Shown: positions 53,069 to 62,820, counted from the first letter of the stretch. The stretch is DNA of 64,000 bases from Pantoea sp. A4 (GCF_000295955.2 NZ_ALXE01000048.1:1-64000); one strand, 5' to 3'. Numbers and translations are program-made. The notes: generated by a model from the letters alone, not told the origin.

Positions 53069-54589
53069 TTACTTGCTGCCAGGACGCAGTGCCGGGAACA
53101 GGATAACGTCACGGATAGTGTGGCTGTTGGTGAACAGCATCACCATACGGTCGATACCGATGCCCAGACCCGCTGTTGGCGGCAGACCGTGTTCCAGAGC
53201 CGTTACGTAGTCTTCATCGTAGAACATCGCTTCGTCATCACCGGCATCTTTCGCGTTGACCTGCTGCAAGAAACGCTCAGCCTGATCTTCTGCATCATTC
53301 AGCTCGGAGAAGCCGTTACCGATTTCACGACCACCAATGAAGAATTCAAAGCGATCGGTGATTTCTGGGTTCTCATCATTACGACGCGCCAACGGAGAAA
53401 CTTCCGCTGGGTATTCGGTGATGAAGGTCGGCTGCATCAGGTGCGCTTCCGCCGTCTCTTCGAAGATCTCAGTGACTACGCGGCCCAGACCCCAGCTCTT
53501 TTCGACTTTGATATGCAGTGACTGTGCAATCGCCACGGCTTTATCGAAATCGTCCAGATCGGCCAGATCGGTTTCTGGACGGTATTTCTTGATCGCTTCA
53601 CGCATGGTGAGCTTCTCGAATGGCTTACCAAAGTCAAAGGTGTGTTCACCGTAAGGCACTTCGGTTTTGCCCAGAATGTCCTGTGCCAGGGTACGGAACA
53701 GGCTTTCGGTCAGTTCGATCAGATCTTTGTAATCCGCGTACGCCATATAGAGTTCCATCATGGTGAACTCTGGATTGTGACGTGGCGAGATACCTTCGTT
53801 ACGGAAGTTACGGTTGATCTCGAATACGCGATCAAAACCGCCCACCACCAGACGCTTCAGGTAGAGTTCTGGCGCAATACGCAGGTACATATCGATGTCG
53901 AGCGCATTGTGATGGGTGATGAACGGACGCGCAGAAGCTCCGCCCGGAATCACCTGCATCATTGGCGTTTCCACTTCCATAAAGTCACGGTTCACCATGA
54001 ACTGACGGATACCCGCCATGATCTGTGAACGGACTTTGAAGGTGTTACGTGAGTCATCGTTGGCGATCAGATCGAGGTAACGCTGACGATAACGGGTTTC
54101 CTGATCGGACAGGCCGTGGAACTTATCCGGCAGCGGACGCAGTGCTTTGGTCAGCAGACGCAGTTCGCTGATGTGAATCGACAGCTCACCGGTTTTCGTC
54201 TTGAACAACTTACCGCGGGCACCGAGGATATCGCCCAGATCCCACTTTTTGAACTGCTCGTTGTAGACGCCTTCTGGCAGATCGTCGCGTGAAACGTAGA
54301 TCTGAATCTGGCCGCCAACATCTTGCAGGGTCGCAAACGAGGCTTTACCCATGATGCGGCGAGTCATCATACGACCGGCAACGCTGACTTCTACGCCGAG
54401 CGCTTCCAGCTCTTCGTTGCTCTTCTCATCATAGCTGGCGTGCAGCTTGTCAGAGGTGGTGTCACGACGGAAATCGTTGGGAAACGCCACGCCCTTTTCA
54501 CGCAGCGCGCTGAGTTTTTCGCGACGGGTTTTCAGTTCGTTGTTTAGCTCAAGTGCGGCATCAGCGCTGTGCGGTTGTTGTTCAGACAT
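53069..54589 (-). CDS. lysS: Lysyl-tRNA synthetase, class II LysS
   Basis: Charges tRNA-Lys with lysine. 506 residues. N-terminal OB-fold anticodon-binding domain (about 65-150), then the class II core: motif 1 near FMVNRDFMEVETPMM, motif 2 in FRNEGISPRHNPEFTMME and motif 3 in GLGIGIDRMVMLF. Nine bases after prfB, as in E. coli, where the two are cotranscribed. Confidence 0.97.
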   Translation of the reverse strand: MSEQQPHSADAALELNNELKTRREKLSALREKGVAFPNDFRRDTTSDKLHASYDEKSNEELEALGVEVSVAGRMMTRRIMGKASFATLQDVGGQIQIYVSRDDLPEGVYNEQFKKWDLGDILGARGKLFKTKTGELSIHISELRLLTKALRPLPDKFHGLSDQETRYRQRYLDLIANDDSRNTFKVRSQIMAGIRQFMVNRDFMEVETPMMQVIPGGASARPFITHHNALDIDMYLRIAPELYLKRLVVGGFDRVFEINRNFRNEGISPRHNPEFTMMELYMAYADYKDLIELTESLFRTLAQDILGKTEVPYGEHTFDFGKPFEKLTMREAIKKYRPETDLADLDDFDKAVAIAQSLHIKVEKSWGLGRVVTEIFEETAEAHLMQPTFITEYPAEVSPLARRNDENPEITDRFEFFIGGREIGNGFSELNDAEDQAERFLQQVNAKDAGDDEAMFYDEDYVTALEHGLPPTAGLGIGIDRMVMLFTNSHTIRDVILFPALRPGSK

Positions 54590-54598
54590 GTCGGTTCC

Positions 54599-55697
54599 TT
54601 ATAGCCCGGCTTTTAAACTTGCTTCAATAAATCGGTCGAGGTCGCCATCCAACACCGCCTGGGTGTTGCGGGTTTCTACGCTGGTACGCAGATCTTTGAT
54701 GCGCGAGTCGTCAAGTACGTAAGAACGGATCTGGCTGCCCCAGCCAATGTCCGATTTGTTATCTTCCGCAGCCTGCTTGTCGGCATTTTTCTTCTGCATC
54801 TCATATTCGTACAGCTTGGCGCGCAACTGCTTAAAGGCCTGATCTTTGTTTTTGTGCTGTGAACGGTCGTTCTGGCACTGCACCACAATGTTGGTCGGCA
54901 AGTGGGTAATACGCACCGCTGACTCAGTTTTGTTAACGTGCTGACCACCCGCACCCGAGGCGCGGTAAACATCGATACGCAGATCGGCAGGGTTGATATC
55001 GATATCAATGTTGTCATCCACTTCCGGGTAAATAAACACGGAACTGAATGAGGTGTGGCGACGGCCACCGGAGTCAAACGGGCTCTTACGTACTAGGCGA
55101 TGTACGCCGGTTTCAGTACGCAACCAGCCAAACGCATAGTCACCGATGATTTTGATGGTGGCAGATTTAGTGCCTGCAACTTCACCATCGGACTCTTCGA
55201 TGATCTCGGTTTTGTAGCCCTTGGCTTCCGCCCAACGCAGGTACATACGCAGCAGCATGCTGGCCCAGTCCTGCGCTTCTGTACCGCCGGAACCGGCCTG
55301 GATATCCATGTAGCAGTCGGCGCTGTCGTATTCGCCAGAGAACATGCGGCGGAACTCAAGTTCGCCCAGCTTCTTCTCCAGACCGTCCAGTTCGCTTACC
55401 GCTTCGTTGAAGGTCTCTTCGTCGTCGGCTTCCACCGCCAGCTCCAGCAAACCTTCTACATCTTCGAGGCCCTGACGCATCTGATCCAGCGTTTCAACAA
55501 TCGCTTCCAGCGAGGCGCGCTCTTTGCCCAGCGCCTGCGCGCGGTCAGGTTCGTTCCAGACGTCCGGCTGTTCCAGCTCGGCGTTAACTTCTTCTAAGCG
55601 TTCTTTCTTGGCATCGTAGTCAAAGATACCCCCGAAGAACGTCGCTGCGCTCACTGAGGTCTTGAATACGGTTTTTGACCGGGTTGATTTCAAACAT
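54599..55697 (-). CDS. prfB: Peptide chain release factor 2 PrfB (programmed +1 frameshift)
   Basis: Releases peptides at UGA and UAA. The gene starts at ATG 55697 (MFEINPVKNRIQ...), reaches an in-frame TGA at codon 26 and continues in the +1 frame to 54599, giving 365 residues. The second frame alone would wrongly suggest an N-terminus of different sequence. GGQ catalytic motif in RASGAGGQHVNKTE; the stop-codon reading tripeptide SPF in VRKSPFDSGG. Low RF2 lets ribosomes shift, so the gene regulates itself. In operon with lysS. Confidence 0.98.
55619..55637 (-). promoter_or_regulatory. RF2 autoregulatory frameshift site
   Basis: Reads CTTCGGGGGTATCTTTGAC on the - strand: a Shine-Dalgarno-like G run, three bases, then the slippery CTT codon followed by TGA C. 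E. coli has AGGGGG where this has CGGGGG. Slippage from CTT to TTT skips one base past the stop. Confidence 0.95.
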
Positions 55698-55802
55698 GGC
55701 GATAGAATCTTTCTTTGCGATCGGTAAGATGGGATAAAAAGTAACGCGCTAGTCTACCTGAAACTGCTCCAGGTTTATAGCGCTGTTACCGTCTGCCAGG
55801 CG

Positions 55803-57530
55803 TTATACTGGCCAGATATGATCAATGATCAGCTGGACCGAGCGATTGCCGCGAAATTCATTAATATCCAGTTTATAAGCCAGTTCCACTTCGCGCACGC
55901 TGCTATCGGGCCAGAGTTGCGTATCGACGTTAAACGCAATCCCATCCAGCAGCGGGCCACCGTGTACCGGTTCGATCATCACTTTTAAATGCTTCTGTCC
56001 GACAATGCGCTGTTGTAACAACTTGAAGCGCCCATCAAACAGCGGTTCCGGGAAGTTTTGTCCCCATGGCCCCGCTTCGCGCAGCAGCTCGGCGGTAGGA
56101 ATATCCAGCTCAGCAGGCGTGAGCGCCCCGTCAGACCAGATAATGCCCTGCGGCGCTTCGCCATCCAGCCATTCGTCGATCACTGCCGCAAACTGCGTAC
56201 GGAACAGCGCAAAGTTCTCTTCTGGCAACGAAAGCCCTGCCGCCATGGCATGACCACCAAATTTCAGGATCAGCCCTGGATGGCGGCTGTCGATGCGCTC
56301 CAGCACATCACGCATGTGCAGACCTTGCACCGAACGCCCCGATCCTTTCAGCGTGCCGTCACCGGCAGGCGCAAAGGCGATCACCGGGCGGTGGAAGCGC
56401 TCTTTAAGGCGCGAGGCAAGAATACCCACTACGCCCTGATGCCATTCGGGATGATAAAACGCCAGCCCCAGCGGCAGATCCTGCGATTCGCGCACCAGCT
56501 GGTCACACAGCGTCATGGCTTCGCTCTGCATGCCCTGCTCAATCTCTTTCCGCGTCTGATTGAGGGCATCCAGCTCGCTGGCAAGCATCCGCGCCTGAGC
56601 CAAATCCTCCGTCAGCAACAGCGCCACCCCGACCGACATATCATCCAGCCTTCCGGCGGCATTAAGGCGCGGGCCAAGGGCAAAACCAAGGTCGCTGGCG
56701 ACGAGCTGACGTGCATCGCGGTTAGCAATTTCCAACAGGGCGCGAATGCCCGGACGGCATTTGTTGGCGCGAATGCGGCTTAGCCCCTGCCATACCAGAA
56801 TACGGTTGTTGTGATCGAGTGGCACCACATCCGCCACCGTACCCAACGCGACCAAATCCAGCCACTCCGCCAGATTCGGTTCTACGCGCTGTTCGCTAAA
56901 CCAGCCCAGCGAACGCAGATGCGCGCGTAGTGCCAGCATCAGATAAAACGCGACCCCAACCCCGGCCAGCGCACTGGAAGGGAACTGACACTCGCTGAGA
57001 TTGGGGTTGATGATCGCCGCCGCCAGCGGCAGTGAATCGCCGGGCAGGTGGTGATCGGTGATTAATACCGGGATGCCATGCCCGTTGGCGCATTCAACGC
57101 CCGCATGGGAGGAGATACCGTTATCCACCGTCAAAATCAGCTGTGCGCCACGCGCTCGCGCCTGCTCCACCACTTCGGGGCTCAGGCCGTAGCCATCATC
57201 AAAACGGTTCGGCACCAGGTACTGAATATCCTGACCGCCCATGCTGCGCAGGGCCAGAACGCTCAGGGCAGTGCTGGTGGCTCCGTCGGCATCAAAATCG
57301 CCCACCACCATAATCCGCCGCCCATCTGAGAGCGCCTGATGCAGCAGCGCGACTGCCGTATCAATGCCCGCCAGCGACTGGAAAGGCAGCAGGCTGCGCA
57401 GCCCGCGTTCCAGTTCACTGGCGTGCTGCACATTACGTTGTAAATAGAGGCGACGCAGCAGCGCGTGCATATCCGCCGGGAGATCGGTGTCGGTCTGGAC
57501 TTTACGCCGCCGCAATTCAATCTGTTTCAT
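55803..57530 (-). CDS. recJ: Single-stranded-DNA-specific 5'-3' exonuclease RecJ
   Basis: DHH-family exonuclease in RecFOR recombination, mismatch repair and base excision repair. 575 residues from ATG 57530, aligning with E. coli RecJ; a GTG one codon upstream is possible. Metal-binding motifs VVGDFDADGATS and TDHHLPGD, the DHHA1 region GSGRSVQGLHMRD with KFGGHAMAAG, and a C-terminal OB domain. It lies nine bases after dsbC. With recBCD missing at its usual locus, RecJ may carry more of the recombination load. Confidence 0.97.
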   Translation of the reverse strand: MKQIELRRRKVQTDTDLPADMHALLRRLYLQRNVQHASELERGLRSLLPFQSLAGIDTAVALLHQALSDGRRIMVVGDFDADGATSTALSVLALRSMGGQDIQYLVPNRFDDGYGLSPEVVEQARARGAQLILTVDNGISSHAGVECANGHGIPVLITDHHLPGDSLPLAAAIINPNLSECQFPSSALAGVGVAFYLMLALRAHLRSLGWFSEQRVEPNLAEWLDLVALGTVADVVPLDHNNRILVWQGLSRIRANKCRPGIRALLEIANRDARQLVASDLGFALGPRLNAAGRLDDMSVGVALLLTEDLAQARMLASELDALNQTRKEIEQGMQSEAMTLCDQLVRESQDLPLGLAFYHPEWHQGVVGILASRLKERFHRPVIAFAPAGDGTLKGSGRSVQGLHMRDVLERIDSRHPGLILKFGGHAMAAGLSLPEENFALFRTQFAAVIDEWLDGEAPQGIIWSDGALTPAELDIPTAELLREAGPWGQNFPEPLFDGRFKLLQQRIVGQKHLKVMIEPVHGGPLLDGIAFNVDTQLWPDSSVREVELAYKLDINEFRGNRSVQLIIDHIWPV

Positions 57531-57539
57531 CACCGGTGC

Positions 57540-58253
57540 TTAACCGCCCTGCTTCTGGCCATCAAGCGTCTGTTTCAGCTCTTGTGGGCTTTGGTAACCA
57601 GGGATCACCAGACCGGTGTCGGTGAAGATGGCAGGCGTGCCTTGGATGCCATACAGCAGGCCGAGTTGGTACTGCTTATCCAGATCGATATTGCACGAAG
57701 CAGGTGCTGCGGTTTGTGGCGCGTTGCCTTTCATCGCCGCATCAAATGCCGTCTGGCGATCTGCTGAACACCATACGGCTTTCATCGCCCGCTCAACTGA
57801 ACCATGCAAGCCCTCACGCGGGAAGGCGAGGTAGCGCACGGTAATGCCCAGCGCATTGTAGTCCGCCATTTGTTCATGCAACTTGTGGCAATAGCCGCAG
57901 GTGATGTCGGTAAACACGGTGATCACATGCTGCTGCTTCGCCGCAGGATAGACAATCATCTCGGGTGCCAGCGCGGCCATTTTTTTATCCAGCACTTTAT
58001 TGGTCGCATTCACCGGATGCGCACCGCTGACATCGTACAACGGCCCCTGGATCATCTGCTTGCCATCTTCACTGACGTACAACACGCCACTTTCTGATAG
58101 CACGGTTTTCATTCCCGGCAGCGGCGAAGGCAGAATTTCGGTCTGCTTGAGGCCGAGTTTTTTTAGCGACTGCTGAATAGCGCTGTCATCTGCATGGCTG
58201 GCGCTGACGAAGGTTCCCGCTAACAGTGCGAGAAGAAAGAGTCTTTTTTTCAT
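57540..58253 (-). CDS. dsbC: Periplasmic disulphide isomerase DsbC
   Basis: Homodimeric isomerase that corrects wrong disulphides and is kept reduced by DsbD. 237 residues from ATG 58253. Signal peptide about 1-21, N-terminal dimerisation domain, linker, and thioredoxin domain with active site CGYC (119-122). Structural cysteines in VWCSADR and PASCNID. In the xerD-dsbC-recJ-prfB-lysS order of E. coli. Confidence 0.97.
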   Translation of the reverse strand: MKKRLFLLALLAGTFVSASHADDSAIQQSLKKLGLKQTEILPSPLPGMKTVLSESGVLYVSEDGKQMIQGPLYDVSGAHPVNATNKVLDKKMAALAPEMIVYPAAKQQHVITVFTDITCGYCHKLHEQMADYNALGITVRYLAFPREGLHGSVERAMKAVWCSADRQTAFDAAMKGNAPQTAAPASCNIDLDKQYQLGLLYGIQGTPAIFTDTGLVIPGYQSPQELKQTLDGQKQGG

Positions 58254-58275
58254 GCTACGTCCTTTACTCCGCGCC

Positions 58276-59169
58276 TCAGGCACGGGGATGGTGCTGTGAA
58301 TGTAACTGGCGCAGGCGCTCAGTAGCGACATGGGTGTAAATTTGCGTGGTAGAGAGATCGCTATGCCCTAGCAGCATCTGCACCACGCGCAGGTCCGCGC
58401 CGTGATTGAGCAGATGGGTTGCAAATGCGTGTCGTAGCACGTGGGGTGACAGCTTTTCAGCGTCAATCCCGGCCAGTACGGCGTAATGTTTTATGCGATG
58501 CCAGAAGGTTTGTCGCGTCATTTGTTGCGCCCGGTTACTGGGGAACATCACGTCCAGCGTCTGGCCGTTAAGCAACCACGGACGACCGTGCTCAAGATAA
58601 TACTCCAGCCAGTAAACGGCCTCTTCACCTAATGGCACCATACGTTCTTTGTTGCCCTTACCGATCACCCGGACCACGCCTTGCCGCAGGCTGACGTCGC
58701 TGATGGTCAACCCCACCAGTTCAGAAACACGCAGCCCGGTAGCGTACAGCACTTCCAGCATGGCTTTATCGCGCAGTTCCAGTGGAATGTCGGTCGAGGG
58801 CGATTGCAGCAGGCGCTCTACCTGCGCCTCACTTAAATCTTTGGGGAGGCGCTGCGGCAATTTAGGCGCAGCCAGTAATGCGCTGGGATCGTCAGTGCGC
58901 AGCTTTTCACGGTAGAGATACTGGAAGATGCGGCGTAACGCACTCAGCATACGCGCGGAACTGGTGGCTTTGTAGCCGCCTTCGACTCGCTCCGCCAGGA
59001 AGGCTTGCAGATCCGCGGTGCTCGCATCGAGCAGCGTGAGTTGGTGATGGTGTAGCCACCCGGTAAAGGTATGCAGATCCTGACGATAGGAGGCCAGGGT
59101 GTTCTGCGCCAGATTACGCTCAATCCATAATGCATCGAGAAACTGCTCTGTCAGATCCTGATCCTGCAC
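58276..59169 (-). CDS. xerD: Site-specific tyrosine recombinase XerD
   Basis: Acts with XerC and FtsK at dif to resolve chromosome dimers. The GTG at 59169 (GGCGGA Shine-Dalgarno) gives 297 residues, against 298 in E. coli; a TTG eight codons upstream is less likely. Core-binding SAM-like domain (about 1-95), catalytic domain with Arg147, Lys171, His243, Arg246, His269 and nucleophile Tyr278. First gene of the series toward lysS. Confidence 0.97.
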   Translation of the reverse strand: MQDQDLTEQFLDALWIERNLAQNTLASYRQDLHTFTGWLHHHQLTLLDASTADLQAFLAERVEGGYKATSSARMLSALRRIFQYLYREKLRTDDPSALLAAPKLPQRLPKDLSEAQVERLLQSPSTDIPLELRDKAMLEVLYATGLRVSELVGLTISDVSLRQGVVRVIGKGNKERMVPLGEEAVYWLEYYLEHGRPWLLNGQTLDVMFPSNRAQQMTRQTFWHRIKHYAVLAGIDAEKLSPHVLRHAFATHLLNHGADLRVVQMLLGHSDLSTTQIYTHVATERLRQLHSQHHPRA

Positions 59170-59346
59170 AATATGTCCGCCCTTTGCTATCAAACCCCGG
59201 CATTATGCCTGATTTTACGCCGTGGCTGATACCTTCGAGCGCACAGTTATCAATACCCTGCCGCATTCCATGCAGTCGGCAGCGGTGGCAAAGACGTGTA
59301 CAATGCGGCCGCATATGTTTGATTACCGTGGCGACTGCAAACTCTA

Positions 59347-59865
59347 ATGAAAATTGGTCTGTTTTACGGCTCCAGCACCTGCTACACCGAGATGGCAGCG
59401 GAAAAGATTCGCGACATTATCGGCGCAGAGCTGGTGACCCTGCACAATGTAAAGGATGACTCCCCCACTCTGATGCAGCAGTACGATCTGCTGATTCTGG
59501 GGATGCCGACGTGGGACTTTGGCGAACTGCAAGAGGACTGGGAGGCGATCTGGACCTCGCTGCCAGAGCTGGACCTCAACGGCAAAATTGTGGCGCTGTA
59601 TGGTATGGGCGACCAGATTGGCTATGGTGAGTGGTTCCTGGATGCGATGGGCATGCTGTACGACGTCCTGAAGCCCATGGGCGTGCAGTTTGTCGGCTTC
59701 TGGCCGCTTGAAGGCTATGAGTTTACCAGCCCGAAACCGTTAAGCGAGGATGGCACACAGTTTGTTGGCCTGGCGCTGGACGAGGTCAATCAGTTTGAAG
59801 AGAGCGACGAACGGCTGGAACGCTGGTGCGAGCAAGTGCTGGTGGAGACCGCTGCGCTGCTTTGA
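59347..59865 (+). CDS. fldB: Flavodoxin 2 FldB
   Basis: FMN-binding electron carrier of 172 residues (E. coli FldB 173), induced by SoxRS under superoxide stress in E. coli. FMN phosphate loop GSSTCYTEMAAEKI (about 8-21), flavin-stacking region MPTWDFGELQEDW and GMGDQIGYGEWFLDA. The CYTEM version of the phosphate loop marks FldB rather than FldA. Divergent from xerD. Confidence 0.95.
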   Translation: MKIGLFYGSSTCYTEMAAEKIRDIIGAELVTLHNVKDDSPTLMQQYDLLILGMPTWDFGELQEDWEAIWTSLPELDLNGKIVALYGMGDQIGYGEWFLDAMGMLYDVLKPMGVQFVGFWPLEGYEFTSPKPLSEDGTQFVGLALDEVNQFEESDERLERWCEQVLVETAALL

Positions 59866-59880
59866 TGATGATCCCCTTTT

Positions 59881-59903
59881 CGCAGCGGTCGCGTGCCGCT
59901 GCG
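59881..59903 (+). terminator. Hairpin after fldB
   Basis: Eight-base-pair stem CGCAGCGG/CCGCTGCG, followed after four bases by TTTT, 15 bases past the fldB stop. A probable intrinsic terminator. Confidence 0.65.
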
Positions 59904-59925
59904 CGGGTTTTGACAGAATTTAGGG

Positions 59926-60150
59926 CTAATCTCGATAGCTGTGTGGGAAACGTTTATCAAGATATTTAAGCATCAGGTACACAATAAACACCGTAATGCC
60001 TATGTAAATGATCCGTTCTAGCCAAGTATCGAGATATAACAACCAAAACAAACTCAACCAAAACCATATCGTCCCAAGCAGCCCAGCCAGAAGTTCAAGT
60101 AAAAAGTAACCGAAAATTTTAGAGAAAGACTTAGCAAGATTTTTTACCAT
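59926..60150 (-). CDS. Small membrane protein, second gene of an AT-rich orphan pair
   Basis: 74 residues with a basic amphipathic start and two hydrophobic segments (about 12-40: FGYFLLELLAGLLGTIWFWLSLFWLLYL; about 47-62: IIYIGITVFIVYLMLKYL), ending in a polar tail. The start lies 20 bp inside the previous gene, so it is translationally coupled to it. Not recognised. Size and pairing would suit an immunity or anchoring partner, but nothing in the sequence proves this. Confidence 0.7.
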   Translation of the reverse strand: MVKNLAKSFSKIFGYFLLELLAGLLGTIWFWLSLFWLLYLDTWLERIIYIGITVFIVYLMLKYLDKRFPHSYRD

Positions 60151-60787
60151 TGATGAGTTCTTCTGCTAAAGAAATTATTTTTTCGAAAGCTTCAGGCCCC
60201 TGAGTTCTTCTTACGTATAAAGCTTCCACGAAGGGCTGTACGGCTGGTTCAATTAAAAAGTAAAGCAAATCAAAATCCTTAAGATGCAAAGCATTCCATA
60301 CTTCTGGATTGAAGCGTTGCAAACGTTGGGAAGTGTAAATACTTCGGTCTGCCATACCACCAACCAACAGTATATTCCCAAGAACAACTGCCCCACCTCT
60401 GTATAATGCATTATTCTTCACAGCAATTGCATTTGTCAAACGAGATGACAAAACTAAATTAGTTAGCATCCTACCGATAAAAGTACCAGTGATATCTCCT
60501 GTAGCACTATCTTGTTCTTTATCGGTCAAATAGCGCTTAAAGATGCAAAATATAATTTCAATACTCTTCCTAAAATTTTCACTCTCTAGTATTCCGTATC
60601 GGATAGCATTAGCCATTCGAATTTTTTCACTTTGTCTCAATGAGCGGCTTTCTGTATCAATAAACCCGTACGCCATGTAGGCTAAATCCTTTGGAACAGA
60701 TAGCACCCCCATCATTATACCGACTTCTAGCTCGGGTGAGTTTATGATCCCTGCAATTCTTTTCGCAATTTCAATATATGAACTCAT
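60131..60787 (-). CDS. Unrecognised protein, first gene of an AT-rich orphan pair
   Basis: 218 residues from the ATG at 60787, chosen for the GGAAG five bases upstream. Mostly helical by eye, with a hydrophobic Gly-rich stretch (RGGAVVLGNILLVGG) in the middle; no known motif is seen. No signal peptide. Noticeably AT-rich compared with fldB and cptA, with codons such as AAA, ATA and TTA frequent, so probably acquired. E. coli has nothing between fldB and cptA (ygfX). Coupled to the small membrane protein downstream. Confidence 0.72.
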   Translation of the reverse strand: MSSYIEIAKRIAGIINSPELEVGIMMGVLSVPKDLAYMAYGFIDTESRSLRQSEKIRMANAIRYGILESENFRKSIEIIFCIFKRYLTDKEQDSATGDITGTFIGRMLTNLVLSSRLTNAIAVKNNALYRGGAVVLGNILLVGGMADRSIYTSQRLQRFNPEVWNALHLKDFDLLYFLIEPAVQPFVEALYVRRTQGPEAFEKIISLAEELINGKKSC

Positions 60788-60960
60788 TCTTGCTTCCAGG
60801 TGGAAAAGTTTGAGATCAAATTCTAACGTCAAAATTTTAAAAAAATAAACCAAAGAAACGTCAAGAATCGTCTTTATTCCACACCACAATTTTTGACAAT
60901 CAATAACGAGAACAGGTTACGTATTTAAATAAAACATGCGCCACTGTGGTTATTTATTCA

Positions 60961-61353
60961 TTAAAGTTCATCGCTAAAACAGGCGGCGCGCAGCGTGCGC
61001 CAGTCGCGGGGTGTCATGGCATCTTCATGTAGCCAGAAGCGTAACGTTTTTCCGTTTTCATTTTGCAGCTGTAATAATACCGCCCAGGGTAGCCAGCGTG
61101 GCGGATGGATTATCTGCCAGCGTTTATATTGCCAGCGCCAGTAAATATGATCTTCACGTGCCAGAATACCGCAGTATTGTTGCCGATGACGGGAACAGAT
61201 ATATCCTTCATAGACCACTGGCGGAATAAGTAATAGCCACCAAAAGGAAGAACAGGCCGCCGCCATAATGCTGCACAGCAGGCTGCTAAACAGCAGCCGC
61301 TGAAGCCAGGCAGCGCGACGCGAGAGGCGTAGATTACATTGCCACTGGGCCAC
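60961..61353 (-). CDS. cptA: CptA/YgfX inner-membrane protein
   Basis: 130-residue protein with two adjacent membrane segments near the N-terminus (about 18-52) and a soluble tail, as in YgfX. Once described as the toxin of a pair with CptB/SdhE acting on FtsZ and MreB; later work treats it as a partner of SdhE. It overlaps sdhE by 20 bp and is cotranscribed. Confidence 0.88.
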   Translation of the reverse strand: MAQWQCNLRLSRRAAWLQRLLFSSLLCSIMAAACSSFWWLLLIPPVVYEGYICSRHRQQYCGILAREDHIYWRWQYKRWQIIHPPRWLPWAVLLQLQNENGKTLRFWLHEDAMTPRDWRTLRAACFSDEL

Positions 61354-61600
61354 GTGCGCGATTACGCTGCTGAATCAACTTCACCATACGTTTTAGCTCG
61401 GGGTCGGCTGGCTCGCCGTGATCCATCATCCAGTTGAACAGGTCCGGATCGTCACTCTTTAACAATGCTACAAATACCTGCTTATCGGTATCGTCCAGGC
61501 CGTCAAACTCGTAGCGAAAGAACGGCATAATCGCCACATCCAGCTCCAACATGCCGCGACGACAAGCCCACTGAATACGCGATTTTTCGTGAATATCCAT
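61334..61600 (-). CDS. sdhE: FAD assembly factor SdhE
   Basis: 88-residue chaperone that promotes covalent flavinylation of SdhA and FrdA. The conserved RGMLELD motif is at 15-21 and is the surface that contacts the flavoprotein. Also called CptB and once proposed as an antitoxin. Divergent from ygfZ, as in E. coli. Confidence 0.96.
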   Translation of the reverse strand: MDIHEKSRIQWACRRGMLELDVAIMPFFRYEFDGLDDTDKQVFVALLKSDDPDLFNWMMDHGEPADPELKRMVKLIQQRNRARGPVAM

Positions 61601-61825
61601 CTGTCAGCTTCCACAGTGCAAAAAGTGGCGTTAGTGTAACCTGGTTTTATGCAATATGTAGACATACAGAAGGGCTTTGCGCGGTCTGCTGCAACAGCAG
61701 CGCCACAGTGAGCAGGGTTATCACGCGATTTGTGCGCCAGATTCCGTAAAGCAGTTGCAAAGCCAGAGCGCTCTTTTAACATTGAAGCACTATTTCGGAA
61801 GAATCACTGGAATCAGGATATCCCT

Positions 61826-62812
61826 ATGACCATTTTTACCTTACCGCCACGTCAGCCAGCGGCGGCGGCTCGTCTGCCACTCACGCTGATTTCTCTTGAG
61901 GGCTGGGCACTGGTTTCAGTGCAGGGCAAAGACAGCACCAGCTATCTGCAAGGCCAGTTGACGCTGGACGTTGCCGCGCTGGAAAGCAATCAGCACCGCC
62001 CTACCGCACACTGCGATGCCAAAGGCAAAATGTGGAGTTCACTGCGCCTGTTCCATCGTGGCGAAGGGTTTGCCTATCTGGTGCGCCGCGAACTGCGCGA
62101 AAAGCAGCTCGCAGAACTGAAGAAATATGCGGTATTCGCAAAAGTCACACTGTTGCCAGACGATGAAGCCACCCTGCTGGGCGTAGCCGGTTTTCAGGCC
62201 CGTGCCGCGCTAAGCAAGCTGTTCACCACCTTGCCGGACAGCACGACACCGGTAGTCCAACTGGGTGACACTACCATTTTGTGGTTCGAACACCCCGCAG
62301 AGCGTTTCCTGGTTGTCACTACGGAAGATCAGGCCAAAGCGCTACAGGTTGCGTTGGCCGATGATGCGCAGCTCAACGACAGCCAGCAGTGGCTGGCACT
62401 GGAGATTGAAGCCGGGATTGCGGTGATAGAACCGGCTAACAGCGAGCAGTTGCTGCCGCAGGCAACCAACCTGCAAGCCCTGGATGCCATCAGCTTCAAG
62501 AAAGGCTGTTACAGCGGCCAGGAGATGGTGGCACGAGCTAAGTACCGTGGTGCCAACAAACGCGCCCTTTACTGGCTGGCGGGCAGCGCTTCACGCGTGC
62601 CTGCGGCAGCGGATTCGCTGGAGTTGCAACTGGGTGAAAGATGGCGTCGCACCGGTACTGTACTCACAGCAGTACAACTGGATGACGGCACGGTTTGGGT
62701 GCAGGTCGTACTGAATAACGATCTGGAAGCAGAGAGTGTGTTACGGGTGGAAGGAGATGAAACCAGCAAACTGACCATTCAACCACTGCCGTATTCACTG
62801 TCTGAAGGTTAA
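61826..62812 (+). CDS. ygfZ: Folate-binding Fe-S cluster protein YgfZ
   Basis: 328 residues from ATG 61826. GcvT-like folate-binding fold that supports assembly or repair of certain Fe-S enzymes (MiaB among them) with tetrahydrofolate. The signature KGCYxGQE is present at 226-233 with Cys228. A reading 32 codons longer exists but has no support. Confidence 0.95.
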   Translation: MTIFTLPPRQPAAAARLPLTLISLEGWALVSVQGKDSTSYLQGQLTLDVAALESNQHRPTAHCDAKGKMWSSLRLFHRGEGFAYLVRRELREKQLAELKKYAVFAKVTLLPDDEATLLGVAGFQARAALSKLFTTLPDSTTPVVQLGDTTILWFEHPAERFLVVTTEDQAKALQVALADDAQLNDSQQWLALEIEAGIAVIEPANSEQLLPQATNLQALDAISFKKGCYSGQEMVARAKYRGANKRALYWLAGSASRVPAAADSLELQLGERWRRTGTVLTAVQLDDGTVWVQVVLNNDLEAESVLRVEGDETSKLTIQPLPYSLSEG

Positions 62813-62820
62813 CCGGACAA

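Noticed and set aside
55599..55693. Single-frame N-terminus of prfB beginning MKSTRSKTVF
   Set aside because: The conserved N-terminus lies in the other frame and is joined by the programmed +1 frameshift at the in-frame TGA.
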